DNA from: Phytophthora sp. 'mugwort'
Lineage: Eukaryota > Oomycota > Peronosporomycetes > Peronosporales > Peronosporaceae
Assembly (NCBI GenBank): GCA_033558025.1
Contig: JAUCEF010000009.1
Coordinates: 2,418,001 to 2,482,000, forward strand
Length of the DNA stretch: 64,000 nucleotides
Reading direction: 5' to 3'
Below are positions 11,611 to 23,500 of this stretch, piece after piece. The position numbers and the translations under genes are program-made. Under the pieces are notes generated by a model that saw only the letters and a list, made by a program, of their open reading frames with translations, was not told where the DNA came from and searched no databases. How positions within the stretch are numbered: position 1 is the first letter of the stretch; each line of letters starts with the position of its first letter.

Positions 11611-11638
11611 AATAATCAGCCAGCAATAATCAGCCAGC
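11611..11638 (+). repeat. 14-bp tandem duplication
   Basis: AATAATCAGCCAGC occurs twice head to tail directly after the Copia pol stop codon. It marks the point where Copia coding DNA ends and foreign AT-rich DNA begins. Confidence 0.6.
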
Positions 11639-11679
11639 AAAATATTCCAAAATATACGCAGCTATTAAAATAAAACCAA

Positions 11680-12330
11680 TCAAAGAAAACTAGCAAAATG
11701 ATTGCAAATAACAAAATTATAACAAAATATTTTAATAAATAAATAACAGTTAAATTCATACAAATAAATATGAATTGAACCAAATAAAAGTGCTATTACT
11801 ACTTTACACGGTTGAACGTAATGTCCTCGATAGCTACACCCCATCAATCTTATGGAAATAGTCGCGAAGTTGCTTCTTCCTGTTAGGAAAACATGGTACT
11901 TGTCGGGATCGATGAATACAAAGCGATCACCAACCTGGCACGCGCAATGCAGTGCGAAGTACCCTTGAGCTGTCCAGGACGACGGCCAATGATGAGGAGA
12001 GAGGCATGTTGACAATTCGCAACAAGCCCAGTGCGCAGCCCTTTTTCTTAGAACCGGGGAGTTGTCGGTTAAGTTAGCAAAGTTGCTTACCCCTTTTGTG
12101 CAAAGCCAAATGTAGGGCCTGAGTCGTATACGCCCCGTAGCGCTCGAGATAATGGTCGACATGTGATTCAACCTTGGCCAGCCCAGCCAAAAGTCTCTTC
12201 TCATTTGCGGGGTCAGAAAATCAACCTCCTGCAAAGCATTGTTGACGGAGTATAACCCATAGCACGAGTACTTATCGGGTAGCCGATCTTGGGTTTGATA
12301 TTTAACCCGAAGCCGGGTTTTCCTTGGCAT
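11680..12330 (-). CDS. Hypothetical protein, possible papain-fold cysteine peptidase
   Basis: This open minus-strand frame of 216 codons lies between the Copia pol and the Polinton fragment, antisense to Copia. Two stretches look structured: YSCYGLYSVNNALQ followed by FLTPQMRRDF, and GYFALHCACQVGDRFVFIDP. The order Cys-Asn-Asn, His, Asp resembles Josephin/OTU-type papain-fold peptidases, but the match is by eye and weak. The last 40 residues are hydrophobic and AT-coded and may be read-through. The origin is unknown; it could be part of another inserted element. Confidence 0.3.
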   Translation of the reverse strand: MPRKTRLRVKYQTQDRLPDKYSCYGLYSVNNALQEVDFLTPQMRRDFWLGWPRLNHMSTIISSATGRIRLRPYIWLCTKGVSNFANLTDNSPVLRKRAAHWACCELSTCLSPHHWPSSWTAQGYFALHCACQVGDRFVFIDPDKYHVFLTGRSNFATISIRLMGCSYRGHYVQPCKVVIALLFGSIHIYLYEFNCYLFIKIFCYNFVICNHFASFL

Positions 12331-13160
12331 CTAATAAATGTGCAGGATAAAAACATTAATAAAGAGCACCATAAGGAAATAATCAATAAAGCCAACTTGA
12401 TAATAAACTACCCAACATTTGAGAAGCTACGAATCCGTTCGTGACCCAAAAAGGCCCTATTGAGATAAAGAAGCAACTCATTCCAGGCACTCTACCACGA
12501 AGCATCAGCTTGTTAAAAATAATACAAAGTAAATAATATTCGAACCTTGAGAACTTGTAGCGGAGGAGGAGCTTTGAGCGAGAAGAATAGGAAATGATTC
12601 AATTCAAAGCTCACTCACTTTTACATGCATGCATAATAACAAAGAAGCACGCACTTTCGTGCTACATCGCACTTTTGGTTCATCTCATGCTACTGCATCG
12701 CGTACACATCCTATCTAGATTATATCTCACATACCTTGCAACATCGCATCGACAATGCTGCAGCCTAGGAAGCAGCCAACAATGGCTAGCACCTAAATAG
12801 ACTCTACATGTTCTCAAATAGCGAAACAATATATATATTCTACAGCAAACGCTAAGTGCATGACACCTTAAGAGAGTCCAGGGCAATAGTACAAACGAAG
12901 CAATTGCAACTCCAACTGACAATACCACTGTCCCACAACATAGTCCCATTTTCTACTATTAAAATTATGATACATTATATACTGTGTCTCAAACAAAAGT
13001 CCTGCCAGAAAACAAAACCGACAGCATTGCTCGCCGTTGGCACGGTGCCGCGGTTTGCCCGCAACTGCCACCTCTGGGACGTCAACGTCACTTGGATAAG
13101 CCTTCGAATGGCATATCAACTACCCCACTAAATATTTAGGGAGAAGGCTTTGATCGAAAA
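12331..13160. other. No recognised gene, AT-rich insert in Copia
   Basis: This DNA lies between the antisense frame and the Polinton fragment. Only short frames with no family resemblance were found on either strand. Confidence 0.4.
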
Positions 13161-13164
13161 TAGA

Positions 13165-15585
13165 AGCCGTACATTTTTTATTTGATTACAATATACATAC
13201 TATGGCTGAGCTCTTGAAGAAACTCTACTATGACCCAAAAGCCGGATATGTTGCTGCTCGAGCTCTATATGAGAAAGAGAGAGAATTAGACCCCAACATA
13301 ACGTTCAAAATAGTTAAGGAATGGTATGGGACTCGGCTAGATATTCAACACTTTCAGGAGCAGAAAAGACAATATGATGGGTTCAAGATCGCGTCCCATA
13401 ACCCAAATTCATGGCAAATGGATCTCGGGTTTTGGGAAAAGCGACCAATACTGACAGGTTCCTGCTGGAACAAGCTATGAGAAGTATCTTAGTACATATC
13501 TCGGTGTGTGTGAGTGCAAAGACAAGATTCGTTGTGTTTGTGGCCTTGCTAAAGGCTTATTTCCATATGAACACATCAAATCATTTGATGTACTCACGTC
13601 AGACTTCTCTTCCTTCAAAATCGGATTTTTACAGCGAATTCCGAGAAACCAGCATTAATAATGAAGATTACGAACGAGTCAGGTTCGTTTGGAAACATTA
13701 CAAGATGAAGACAGTCAAGGATCTTTTGATTTGGTACAATAACTTAGATGTGGTACCATTTATTAAGGCTGTCGAGGCTCAGCGTGAATTATTTAAACGT
13801 CTTGATCTCGACATGTTCGCTGATGGAGTCTCGCTTCCGGGTTTCTCGGAGAAGGTTCTGTATCAAACTTGCTTCAACGAGCTTGAACACCCTATAAAAG
13901 TACCTGCTAAAGCTTTCAGATTCTCAGCTAAGCGTATGAGTGGCTACAAGCACCAAGATGTTGATGCCAAGCGTGAGTTCAATATGACCCCTTGATCACT
14001 TGGACACTTTGCTTAAACGACAAAAATATCTTTGTGGTCTATGCTGGTGTCAGCTTACTGTCGATACTGTTTCAGCCGATCGAGTTAATAACAATTGGGG
14101 CACATTGACGGTAATGTTCTCATCTCATGCGTTCAATGCAATGTCGCGCGCAAGAGTATGTCTCTCAGTGGTTTCAGATTCAAGAAGTTACTTGAATTCA
14201 ACTCAGACAGACTTGTGTACTTGATTGATCCTGAGGAGAAGGGCATTTGTGGTAAAATGAAGGCAAACATCGCTGGCGGATCATCAATTATCTTCAACCG
14301 CTACGCTAAACGCAACGAGACAGAAATTCGAGGTAATGAGACTTGAAACAATTTTTGGATACGACGCTAATGCACTGTACTTATGGGCGCTCGGTAATGA
14401 GATGCCATGCGGGCGATTGACCACCATCGAGACTTATCCCGGTATCGTCGAGACATCAAGGCTGACAAGATATTTGGCTTCCTTGAATAGACATTCGTAC
14501 CCCAGAGCACCTTAAAGAGTATTTAAGCGAGATGACACCGATTTCAAGAATACACTAATCGATTGTACCGATGAGACCATCATTGGCTCACACATGTATG
14601 AGAACAACCAGACTCGTGGAAAAAGCCGAGCTAAGCCTGCTCGTAAGTTGATCGGTAGTTATTTCGGTGAGAACATTCTGATCTACGCACCTCTTCTCAA
14701 ATGGTATTTAGCCCATGGAATGGAAACACCAGAAACTTACTCCTTTATACAGGCCAGCTCTCACAAGGCGTTTGCTCCATTCATGGATGCTGTGTCGAGC
14801 GCACGCCGTGTCGGTGACGACGATAAGAGTAAAACCGTGATTGCTGAGACGATGAAATTGTTGGCGATTCTGCTTTTGGACGATCGGGCATGGACATGAG
14901 TAAGCACAAACAAGTCAAATATGAATCTAAGGAGGCTAAGATCAAGTCGCGTATTGGAGCACTTCACGTTTCATGGATTGGAGGAGCTGAATGATTCTTG
15001 TGAGATAACTATGAAGAAACGTCGTCTAAAAAACAAGAACCCAATTCATTTGTCCATTGCCATCTACCAGCTTGCTAAGCTACGCATGTTTGAGTTCTAC
15101 TACGATTGCATTGACTTTTACTTCGATCGAAGCGATTTTCAATCCCAAGAGATGGACACGGACTCTGCCTACATCGCTTTTAGCTGCAACAAACCATTTC
15201 AAGAGTACACCACACCTGAGCTACGTGAGCATTATGAACAGTATGATTGGTTCCCGCGCGACTATAACAAGGAAGTAGCTAAGTTTGACCGGCGAACCCC
15301 TGGTATATTCAAGGATGAATGGTCGGGCGATGCCATGGTCTCACTATCGAGTAAGAACTATATTTGCTATCTTCCAGACGAGTTATATAATGTCAAGGTA
15401 TCGGCCAAGGGTGTACAGCAGAGTCGTGGTCGCAATGAGGATGTACTCAACCCTTTGGGATTTGAGTCAATTGTTCGCGATCGTATCACACTTCGAGGTA
15501 CTAACAAGGGATTTAGGCTGTCAAAGAAATTAAATCATCATCACATACAGTCAGACCAAAACTGCACTATCATATTCTACCGCCC
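13165..15585 (+). pseudogene. Scrambled Polinton fragment: integrase start joined to PolB middle and end
   Basis: 13202-13455 codes the first about 85 residues of the Polinton integrase (compare 40420), ending at PILTG. It then switches without a gap to the middle of PolB at PAGTSYEKY (compare about 38195) and follows PolB to near its end (TYSQTK-like, about 15560). In the intact element integrase lies after PolB, so the order is permuted. Frameshifts near 13465, 13600, 13995, 14345, 14500 and 14890 kill the frame. Palm motif C (MDTDSAY) and the zinc module (CGLCW...) are still readable. The fragment ends about 20 bases before the Copia 3' LTR. Confidence 0.75.
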
Positions 15586-15601
15586 TCAGCCGCAGATAGG
15601 T

Positions 15602-15852
15602 TGTTGGAGAAATGAGCAGCTGAGGACGACTATGTTTAATACACAACCTCTCATATATACTTATATGATGTATAAAGTGCTTATGTGTTGTGTACACACA
15701 AATGGTGTACACACATAAGGTATCCATCTATCGTTGATTGGCTATCAGTTCTAGTTGGTTCTAGTTGCTTGTGCCTTCCTAACAACTCAATCATAACTTC
15801 TTTTACATCCTTCTACCCAAGTTACTTTCAACCTCGGTCCTACACTCTAACA
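15602..15852 (+). repeat. Copia 3' LTR
   Basis: It starts TGTTGGAGAAATGAG and ends CTCTAACA; it is followed by GCTCG, the duplicated target also found before the 5' LTR. No clear long polypurine tract precedes it; the adjoining 20 bases separate it from Polinton-derived DNA. Confidence 0.8.
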
Positions 15853-15857
15853 GCTCG

Positions 15858-16230
15858 TACTCCAATAGTTGCCTCCTGTAGGTCTCGGGATACAGTGCTT
15901 TTTTCGTCCGGGGCCTTCGTCACTATCACCCCGGATCAAACGGGCGAGGGACACCAACGAGACGTTGTTCACGCGCAAATGCGCTGAGAGCTTATATTGC
16001 ATAGTAGTCAGACCGCTCGTCATGGAATTGAGGGGCCGTATTGTCGGAAAACACGTATCCGTCGACATGTGTTGCCGCCGTGCGACGCGGCAGCCGAGTA
16101 GGAGCCCTTGCTAGATCCAGGCTTCTAGCCGCCGTACTTCGATGCCCGCACGGGCAGAAACATACTTCTGAGTCAAAGCTGAGCCAAGCTCTTGCGCGGC
16201 CCGCCGAACCGTTGCACGGCGTAGTCACTC
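15858..16230 (-). pseudogene. DIRS-like remnant, upstream part split off by Copia
   Basis: Once the Copia and one GCTCG are disregarded, minus-strand frames here (DGYVFSDNTAPQFHDERSD, then VTKAPDEKSTVSRDLQEA in shifting frames) run into the frame at 5913 (MTESVGFQVTWTAQSPPYW). The sequence is broken by frameshifts. Assignment to the same DIRS-like element rests on continuity across the Copia insertion. Confidence 0.4.
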
Positions 16231-17600
16231 AGGAACTTCGGAAGCCGCACGATCGGCACGAAATGGCACGGTTGCAGAAGAACTGGTACTCATCGGGCTA
16301 CCCAGAAGCACCGACACAACTTGATTTGAGATCGAGCAAACGCAGAGCTGCGGCCGCCCTGCCGCGAAATCAGCGCCTGGATCTGTGGTGAAGTGGATTT
16401 CCGGGAAGGCAACACCAGTGAATAAGAAGGCAAGAGCAGTCGCTGAACTGAAAGAGTGACACAGTTACCGCATTTCCGGAGTTTATGGAGATCCAGGGGC
16501 TTGAGGAATTTATAAAGCGTGGTAAACGGCAGCCAACCAAGTGGAAGCGAGCAACGTCGGCACAATACACGAAGACACTGGGTCAGGCGCGGTTCGCGTA
16601 CAGCGAAGGTAACTTCGCTGCAGACGCAGCCGTTGTAGGACGCCGTACAAGACGGAAAACACATGCTCCAGGTAAACCGGCCCAAAATCCGGATCCAATG
16701 AGATCCGTGTCCGGTCATAGTGGATTCCATTGAAGAACAATAAACAAGCGGTGATGACAGGAGGATGGGTAGTGATAGGTAGGGACAACAACGATTAAAG
16801 CCGAAGTCCAGCTGGTACTGTGGCCGTGTCAGCGCAAATGATAGATCCAGGAATAATGGGTCCCAAGTATAACTTCATTCGAATTTACCTCAGGCATCTC
16901 AAGTGTATTGGAGACGCCCCCGCGAGGAAATACATTGGCCTTGGTGCGAAGAACCCTAAATGTAAGTGTTCTAGTTGTTAGTGTAATCTGAATAAAAAAT
17001 CGACCCGATCTTCGTACACTAGTGATGTTCGCTAGAGTTTAGACCCGGGTCCAAACAAGTTAGTTACTTGGGCTAAAGGATGCGGCGGTATCTCCCCACC
17101 CCCAAGTCTACCGCTATCGGAAGTGCCAATTAACGCGAAAGGAAGAAGGAACAACGCCGCAAAAGACAATCCCATCCCGACCGCAAAATCCGAGCTTAAG
17201 TGAGTCATTCTGGATCTGGATCCATAACCAGCAGTAAACGGAAGACTTCCACGCTACTCCACGCCATCTCTGCGTTCCCATTCGGGGCCCCAAGGTAACA
17301 GATTCAGCCCGCCGATGGGTACATAAGGTGACCGAGTCCAGCACATAACCACGGGTCATCGCAGTACCCTCTCGGTCGGTCGGTGTCTGGGCGGTATTGG
17401 CCTAGCCTTAATCACATTTGGACGGATCCCGGATCCCGCTACACCATAGATCTCCATAGGCAGACCGTGTCCTCGATCACTCGTGGTGCGGTCGCGCGGT
17501 GTCTCAGGCTACAATCAACCGGGTTACAGTCAGCCGTTCGGAGAGAATATCTCTGACCTTGCATAGCCGCCCAGCGCCAGCGGATCGCTTGCAGCGCGAT
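16231..17600. other. No recognised gene
   Basis: Short frames on both strands (for example minus 16290-16730 and 17114-17359) show no motif that I can assign. The base composition is like the neighbouring transposon debris. Confidence 0.4.
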
Positions 17601-17611
17601 GTAGGCTGGCC

Positions 17612-19770
17612 TTGACGACGTCTGGACCCTTGGATGAGTTGGTCCACTTTATCTGCGGTGATCAGCCGACAACACCGGTTGAAGCTGTGTACAACACCCT
17701 CACCGTCCACGCGGGTTGCACCGCACACCCGATTCTGTTCGAGGATCTAGTCCAGAACGTAGATCAACTTCAGGTCCGAGGCGTCTTACAGCCGGATTCC
17801 CCACCATTTATTGAATAAAGGAGTGCTTCGCTTGAACACGATCGGTGACGCAAACGCCGCAAAATGCTACACAGTACGTACGCAGGCTAGCGAAGGCCGC
17901 GATGATCTGTTGGCAGGTATATCGTCCAGGGAAAATCTTGCATGTTGACACGCGAGGCACCATGCTAGCCAGCGGGTCGAGCTAGATGAGGTACACAATG
18001 GAGAAACCACGGATGCCAAATTGGAGGTCGTAGATACGGATCACCACGCCAGGATGTGACGGTCGAATGATTTCAGGTTTTCACCGACAACGTCATGGGC
18101 AGACGTGCCTGCAAGGGTGGGCAAAGTGGCAAGCTTGGGCACTATGTGCTACGGCGCGGGAGACCCAAAGTGATGCATCGGCTTCTCGTTGGACCTCTGC
18201 CCTTGTGCCCTGGTTGTCGCCGTCGCGGCCGTTTTGCCGTGGGTCAGCAGTTGCGCTTTAGGCGTTGTGCGCGGCATCGGCCACGCCGGTGCAGTAAAGC
18301 CTTGTTACTTCACATACAAGTGGCTAACCCCGAGAGCGTACGATCGGGTAGATAAAAACGGCTGGCGGAATTCCGGATCCATGGCACAGGAAACTCCGAA
18401 TACGTCTTTCGACACTCGGACCAGGGCTCTGACACGCCCCGACATTCACAGCTGAAACTGCAACGATGGGCAAGACTGTCCTTCTAGCATCACCGGAAAT
18501 GGCTATTGGCGACACCCTGGGTGGGGCAGCAGTTTGGTGATACGATACCCGGCGGTTTTTCGGCATGAGTTCGAATGGACCCTGGCAGCCCCAGGAAGGA
18601 TCAGTGGACGCTGCCGGGAGGCGGCGCAAGTAAGGGCTAGACCTATCGAGCTGGTTCCAGCAACGGACGGCATTCGTTGGAAAGCCACCGGCTCCTATCC
18701 AGCAATCTACGCAGACACAGAGGAGCTCACGATAGATCTAGAAAATACGCTGCAGCAGGACGGGCTCGTTTTCGAAGCACACACGTCCTTGCATGGATTC
18801 CCATGGCGCGTCAAAAGGACAGTGCCGAATGCAGATATAGTGGCAGCACTTAGCAAGTGCCATATGCAGAATGCAAGAAGGATTTTGCACATCCGATTCA
18901 GGGGGTACTATTCAGTTTAACACGATGAGCCGAGAATAGTGACTGGCAGCGGGCGCAACTCAGCCAAAACGCCGAAGGAATTATGGCCCATCAGCACAGT
19001 TTGACGGACTACCAAGTGTGGACGGTTTATCGGATCGCAGCACGCCAACTCAATCTGTACTACGCAGGAAGACCGCTGGCCAATATGTGCCAGGCTAGTC
19101 CAGAGTGTGCAAACCAGAAAGAGACGTATGAGCATCTCTTCTGGTCATACCCGCTTGCGCAAGCGGTTTAGGCAAAATCGATAAGCCAGTCGACATGGGA
19201 ACGGTGGCAACCGGAGCAGCTGGAGATGCGGAAAGAAAGCTGCGCGTCACGGAAAGCGCCGGCGTTCTCGACACACGGGAGGTAAATGATCACTCAGCGA
19301 TTCCCGGAGCAAACGGATGGCTTCAGCAAGGAATAGGACCGCATTTGGACCGTACTGTGTTCGGTAGGACTTACAAGCTTGTGGATTCAGCGCATCAACG
19401 CCGTTTTCCGGTAACAAGGGGTGGACGCTGCAGGCAGTGCCAGAGGCTTCTGGCAAACCGGGATGCGTCAAATGGAGGCCATTGTCGGCAGAGAGCTACG
19501 GCAAGGGGATACGGCGGCCCGCGGTGCCAAACTACTCGCGTGTCTCGACATTTTAAATTCCCCATCGAGAGCGTCACCTACCAAACAAGGGACCAGCCAG
19601 GAAAAGTCACCGGATACAAGGACACCAGCACTGCTTAGATGGCTGAGCAAATATCAGAAATCTTGCCGCCAATCCAACCTAGTCAATAGAATCTCTGGAT
19701 CTCTCCCTTCTACTTCACATACAAGTAGCGATCAAGTACCTCGGGATGATCTGCGAGTACTTCAGTACCA
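17612..19770 (+). pseudogene. LINE-type retrotransposon ORF2 3' remnant
   Basis: Plus-strand frames, shifting several times, end in a zf-RVT-like segment near 19090-19170 (MCQASPECANQKETYEHLFW, then YPLAQAV) with the C-x(n)-C...ETxEHLFW pattern found at the C-terminus of LINE ORF2 proteins. Upstream pieces (LDELVHFICGDQPTTPVEAV at 17630, KATGSYPAIYADTEELTIDL at 18680) look coding but I cannot place them in a domain. Downstream frames (GKLLACLDILNSPSRASP-like) continue to about 19770. Dead copy; the class call is moderate. Confidence 0.45.
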
Positions 19771-19869
19771 TTAAGGAGCCGTGAGCGAGGCTGGTCATCC
19801 TAAAACTCAACGCTAACGTCGCTCCGTCCGTCTGTCACGCCATAACGTGATTATAGACGGAATCTCATT

Positions 19870-19990
19870 GGCTGCCGAGCGCAGCGAAGGCGAGCCGCCG
19901 TTGGCTAAAATAACATGGCTGCCGAGCGCAGCGAAGGCGGCCCTCATTCACTAAAAAAATATATATCGCTGAAGGCGGCCATTGGTGGAA
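19870..19990. repeat. GC-rich direct repeats, possible MULE terminal region
   Basis: GGCTGCCGAGCGCAGCGAAG occurs at 19870 and again at 19917, and a partial copy (CGCTGAAGGCGGCC) follows at about 19967. A related layout, inverted, is found at 25490-25600 on the far side of the MULE gene (GCCGAGCGC..., then GGAGCGCAGTGGAGGCGG, then an ATATAT stretch). The two blocks may be long degenerate terminal inverted repeats of the MULE. Confidence 0.45.
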
Positions 19991-20296
19991 ATATAATTAG
20001 GACGATGTTAGAGCTGCCAAATTTGCAATACTTGCACCACTAGGTATTAATAAATTTAAAAAATTAAATTTATGTTTTTAATTCCAATTAAATTAAAACC
20101 TAAATAAATTGCTAATGCAATTTAGACGGCAATTATCTGACTTTTTGGGGTACTCGGGTGCCGCTTTGGTAATGTGCAAACACATGGGATTAGCGTTACC
20201 CAACAAGTAGGGTAAGTTGCTTCTCTGTGGTGTGTGAAAATACACCACGAAGTGTCAGTCTTTTCATATCAAGTCTAGATTTGGGAGTTCTGGTAC

Positions 20297-20396
20297 TTAG
20301 CGATACGCAGCGTGGGTAATTTCGGTGTCTACTTTCGGTATCGGCTTTAGCGATACGCAGCGTGGGTAATTTCGGTGTCTATTTTCGGTATCGTCT
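20297..20396. repeat. Two-copy 50-bp tandem repeat
   Basis: The unit TTAGCGATACGCAGCGTGGG plus 30 more bases is repeated head to tail (20297-20346 and 20347-20396) with three mismatches. It lies between the MULE coding end and the repeat block at 19.9 kb. No function is evident. Confidence 0.7.
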
Positions 20397-20539
20397 TTGG
20401 TACATCAAATATAAGGGCATGTTGCTTTCTCATTGAGACTGACATTTCGTTTATTCAGCAGGTAGGGACCTGTGATATCGAGTAAAGTGCATCCAACGGA
20501 TAAGTTTCATTACACTCGATGTGCTTATTCCTTTTCTTA

Positions 20540-23500
20540 CTACGTATCTACTTCACTTGGCATACTCAGTAAGTTTATCGCCTTGTATAAATAGCGCAGG
20601 CGCAAGTGGATCATCATGTAGATGCAATCGTCCCATAACGCGCCGCTTAGCAGCATCTCCAGTACGACAATGCACCACACACCACACGAGCTACCGTCAT
20701 GTTGCGTGTACCACTCAACCCTCTCACATCCGAGCTTGTCCTCTAAGTTCAGTACTGGTCCATCACGCTGCGCATGCTCTTCTCGATGATCGCGTAGTTT
20801 CCGTCAGCAGCAGCGGGTCGAACACGTAACACGCATGATGTCTTTGTCGATCAGGAACGCCACCCAATGTAGTTCGATATTGATGACGCCGATGACGCGC
20901 CGGTAATTGGGGTTGCTAGCACCATAACCCCTGCTACTCTTTTATTTTGCTCTGCCTCCACGAACCCGTGATAACTGGGATCAACAATGGCGACGCCTGG
21001 ATATTCATTTCGCAATGTGAGCAGTGACATCAGAATATACGTCGTATGAAGCCACAGCTTTTTTCTGAAGTCGAGAAGTTTGTGACCGGGCACAGTTCCG
21101 GTCCCCAACTTGGTCATGCCAAGGTTTAAAGTCTCCACATACCCCTTAGATTCTGTCTGTAACACATCACATTGTAAGCCAGTTTCTCCCTACCCGTAGG
21201 AAAAGTGAACTTGTATACCTTCGTGATTGTGCTGGTGTAATGGAAGGGGGCACTGAGGTCACCGACTCTCCATTCTACAAAGTCGATCCAGGCAGTTGTA
21301 CGCATCACCAGCGCAAAGTGGTTACGCGCATGAACCAGGTCAAGCATTGTATCCAGTTGGTCGAACGTTGCGCATCCAAAATCGTCCCAATACGCTAGTA
21401 ATCGATGTTTTTTTTTTGCTGCGTTGGATGGCGTTTATCCCTTCCACAATCTTCTCCAGTTCTGGGATCTTCTTAATAACAGGCACACTTTTCCCCCACG
21501 TTGAACGGTCGAATTGACACCCTCCCTTGCACTTTGGCGTACGGCAGCATGAGCGCATCCACGACAGGTTTAGCGTGAAACATACTGTAGGAACAGTTGC
21601 GTACTACAGCAATATCATCAAGTGCAACAGGGTTAACGCCTTGCCTTTTCGGTATTGTTCAGCAAGCGCACGAGCCGCTTTCCGCTCTTCCCGACCCTTA
21701 GCTTGCTTTCGCTGCTTCTTCGACATGCCGTTCAGCCTAGGACGCTCTGTAAACGTCCACGAAGCGTTAACTACCGCGTTTGTTTCTGCAGCAGTGCTTT
21801 CGGTCACATTTGTTGTATGTTCGGTGTCGTTTGGTGGCTTCTCAGATTCCACAAATACATCAAAACTTGCGTGTCCCTCGTCGCCACTATTTCTGCTGAC
21901 TGCTGGGCGCGCGGTACTCTCTTTTCCAGACTCGGTGACACGAGCTTTGTCTCTTAAATTCTCGAGCTTTATATCTTTGTCGCCAGCATTGTTATTGTCA
22001 CCCCCCCTTGTTGCAAGCGTCCTTAACCTCGATCCCTTGGTCGAGCGCACCACCGGCCACATTTCGACAGCTTCACCCTCGGTCGGTTTGATCGCTGTCG
22101 CTGCATTTGCGCTGGATACCTGGGGGGCATCTCATCTCCAAATGAAGTCTGAGATAGACGAGCGCCACCAACGGAAGACATTGAGAAAGCCCTGGAAAAG
22201 AAACGATTTTTCGCTCTGTAAAGTCGGCCACTGTGCCAGCATCGAGCGCCTCGTAGGAGTCCTGGAGCCACTGATGCGCCACGCGGTACGTTGGTTTTGA
22301 TTGAAGGAAGCGACATGCGGTCGATGATTTTTTCTACTAGTGTTTCCACATATTTTGCGCCGGCGTCCAAGGGCTTGTCCTTCGATAGAGCCGGACACGT
22401 TACTTGATTTAGGCGACCCGACTGGATGGTACCTTCGGCAATGTTGTTCACGGGACTGTGAACAATCCACCTCGTCGCGAAAATGCGCATGGGAAGGAGC
22501 AAAGTTTCATAATTGCATTTGCTGCGGAGATACATCACGTGGCGGCACGGAAGCAAACACGTCTTCCTAAAAATGCAGTCACATTGGCTTCGCTGAATAA
22601 CAACACATCAAGTAGTTCAGCAACGGTCATGACCGAATTGAGCCAAAATGATACCAAATGTAGTGACTTACCATGGAATCTACTTCGTAAGTGCCTCCTT
22701 TGGTTGATCTCGTAAGAGTAGCTTTGCCCGGAAATCCCAATTCCACCACGTAGTCAGCGTTTGGTCCTGTAGCGAGTGCGTGTTGCTGAGATACTAAGTC
22801 GAACGCGAAGGGGCTGATCTGCAGCGCAGACAGCTCTGGATCTTCACTCAACCCGCTTAGGCGACCGTCAACTCGGTGATATTCAGCGATGTACTTCTCC
22901 TCCGCGTATTTTTGAAGCTTAATCAGAGTAGATACGATCTGGTCAGTCGAAAAGGTATCCTCAATCACGTCCTTAATCTTACCCACTTGGATTCGATGCG
23001 GTTGTTTGTGTTGTTCGTCAAGTGTGGAACGTTCCCCCGCTTGTAAGAAACCCACTCGTTCTGCGTGTTGTCCCAGTTCTCCACGAAAGTCTTGTACAGC
23101 GGGTGCGATACGCTTCCTCCTAGTACACCCAGCAAGGCGCCCTTTGCATCCTCATACTGTTGCTTACTCTCCGCGTACACCAGTGCGCTCATCATCGCTT
23201 TCGTTTCCTTCTTCACGGGTACAGCTAGACGCACAGCCTGATTCTTTAGCCAGGTTACTACAACCACTGACCGAGAAGCTGCCAAGCATGAGAAATAGCT
23301 CGTGCAACATATCCTTTTCGTGAACGGCTTTTTCGGTCATTATAACCCCAATGGTTCCCCAATCAGGATTGTTGCGCTTGAAGATCTCAACCACGCTCCT
23401 TAAGTTGACCTTGTGCTTGCTTTCTACAAGTGCATGGTGAACATATTGACCCTAAGACACATTTCAATGAGGAGGCTGTATTTATACAGAGAACACATAC

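Larger units (their letters stand above)
5930..15852 (+). mobile_element. Copia-type LTR retrotransposon with foreign insertions
   Basis: Two about 95% identical 250-bp LTRs (5930-6184 and 15602-15852) begin TG(C/T)TGGAGAAATGAG and end TAACA. They are flanked by the 5-bp target duplication GCTCG (5925-5929, 15853-15857), so they bound one insertion. GGTTATGAGCCC directly after the left LTR is the likely primer-binding site. The domain order gag, protease, integrase, RT, RNase H is that of Copia. The gene region ends at 11606, yet the 3' LTR lies 4 kb further on. The extra DNA holds an antisense open frame and a scrambled Polinton fragment that runs to within about 20 bases of the LTR. Confidence 0.8.

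Noticed and set aside
21527..22300. 257-codon plus-strand frame
   Set aside because: It is antisense to the MULE C-terminal region and low in complexity.
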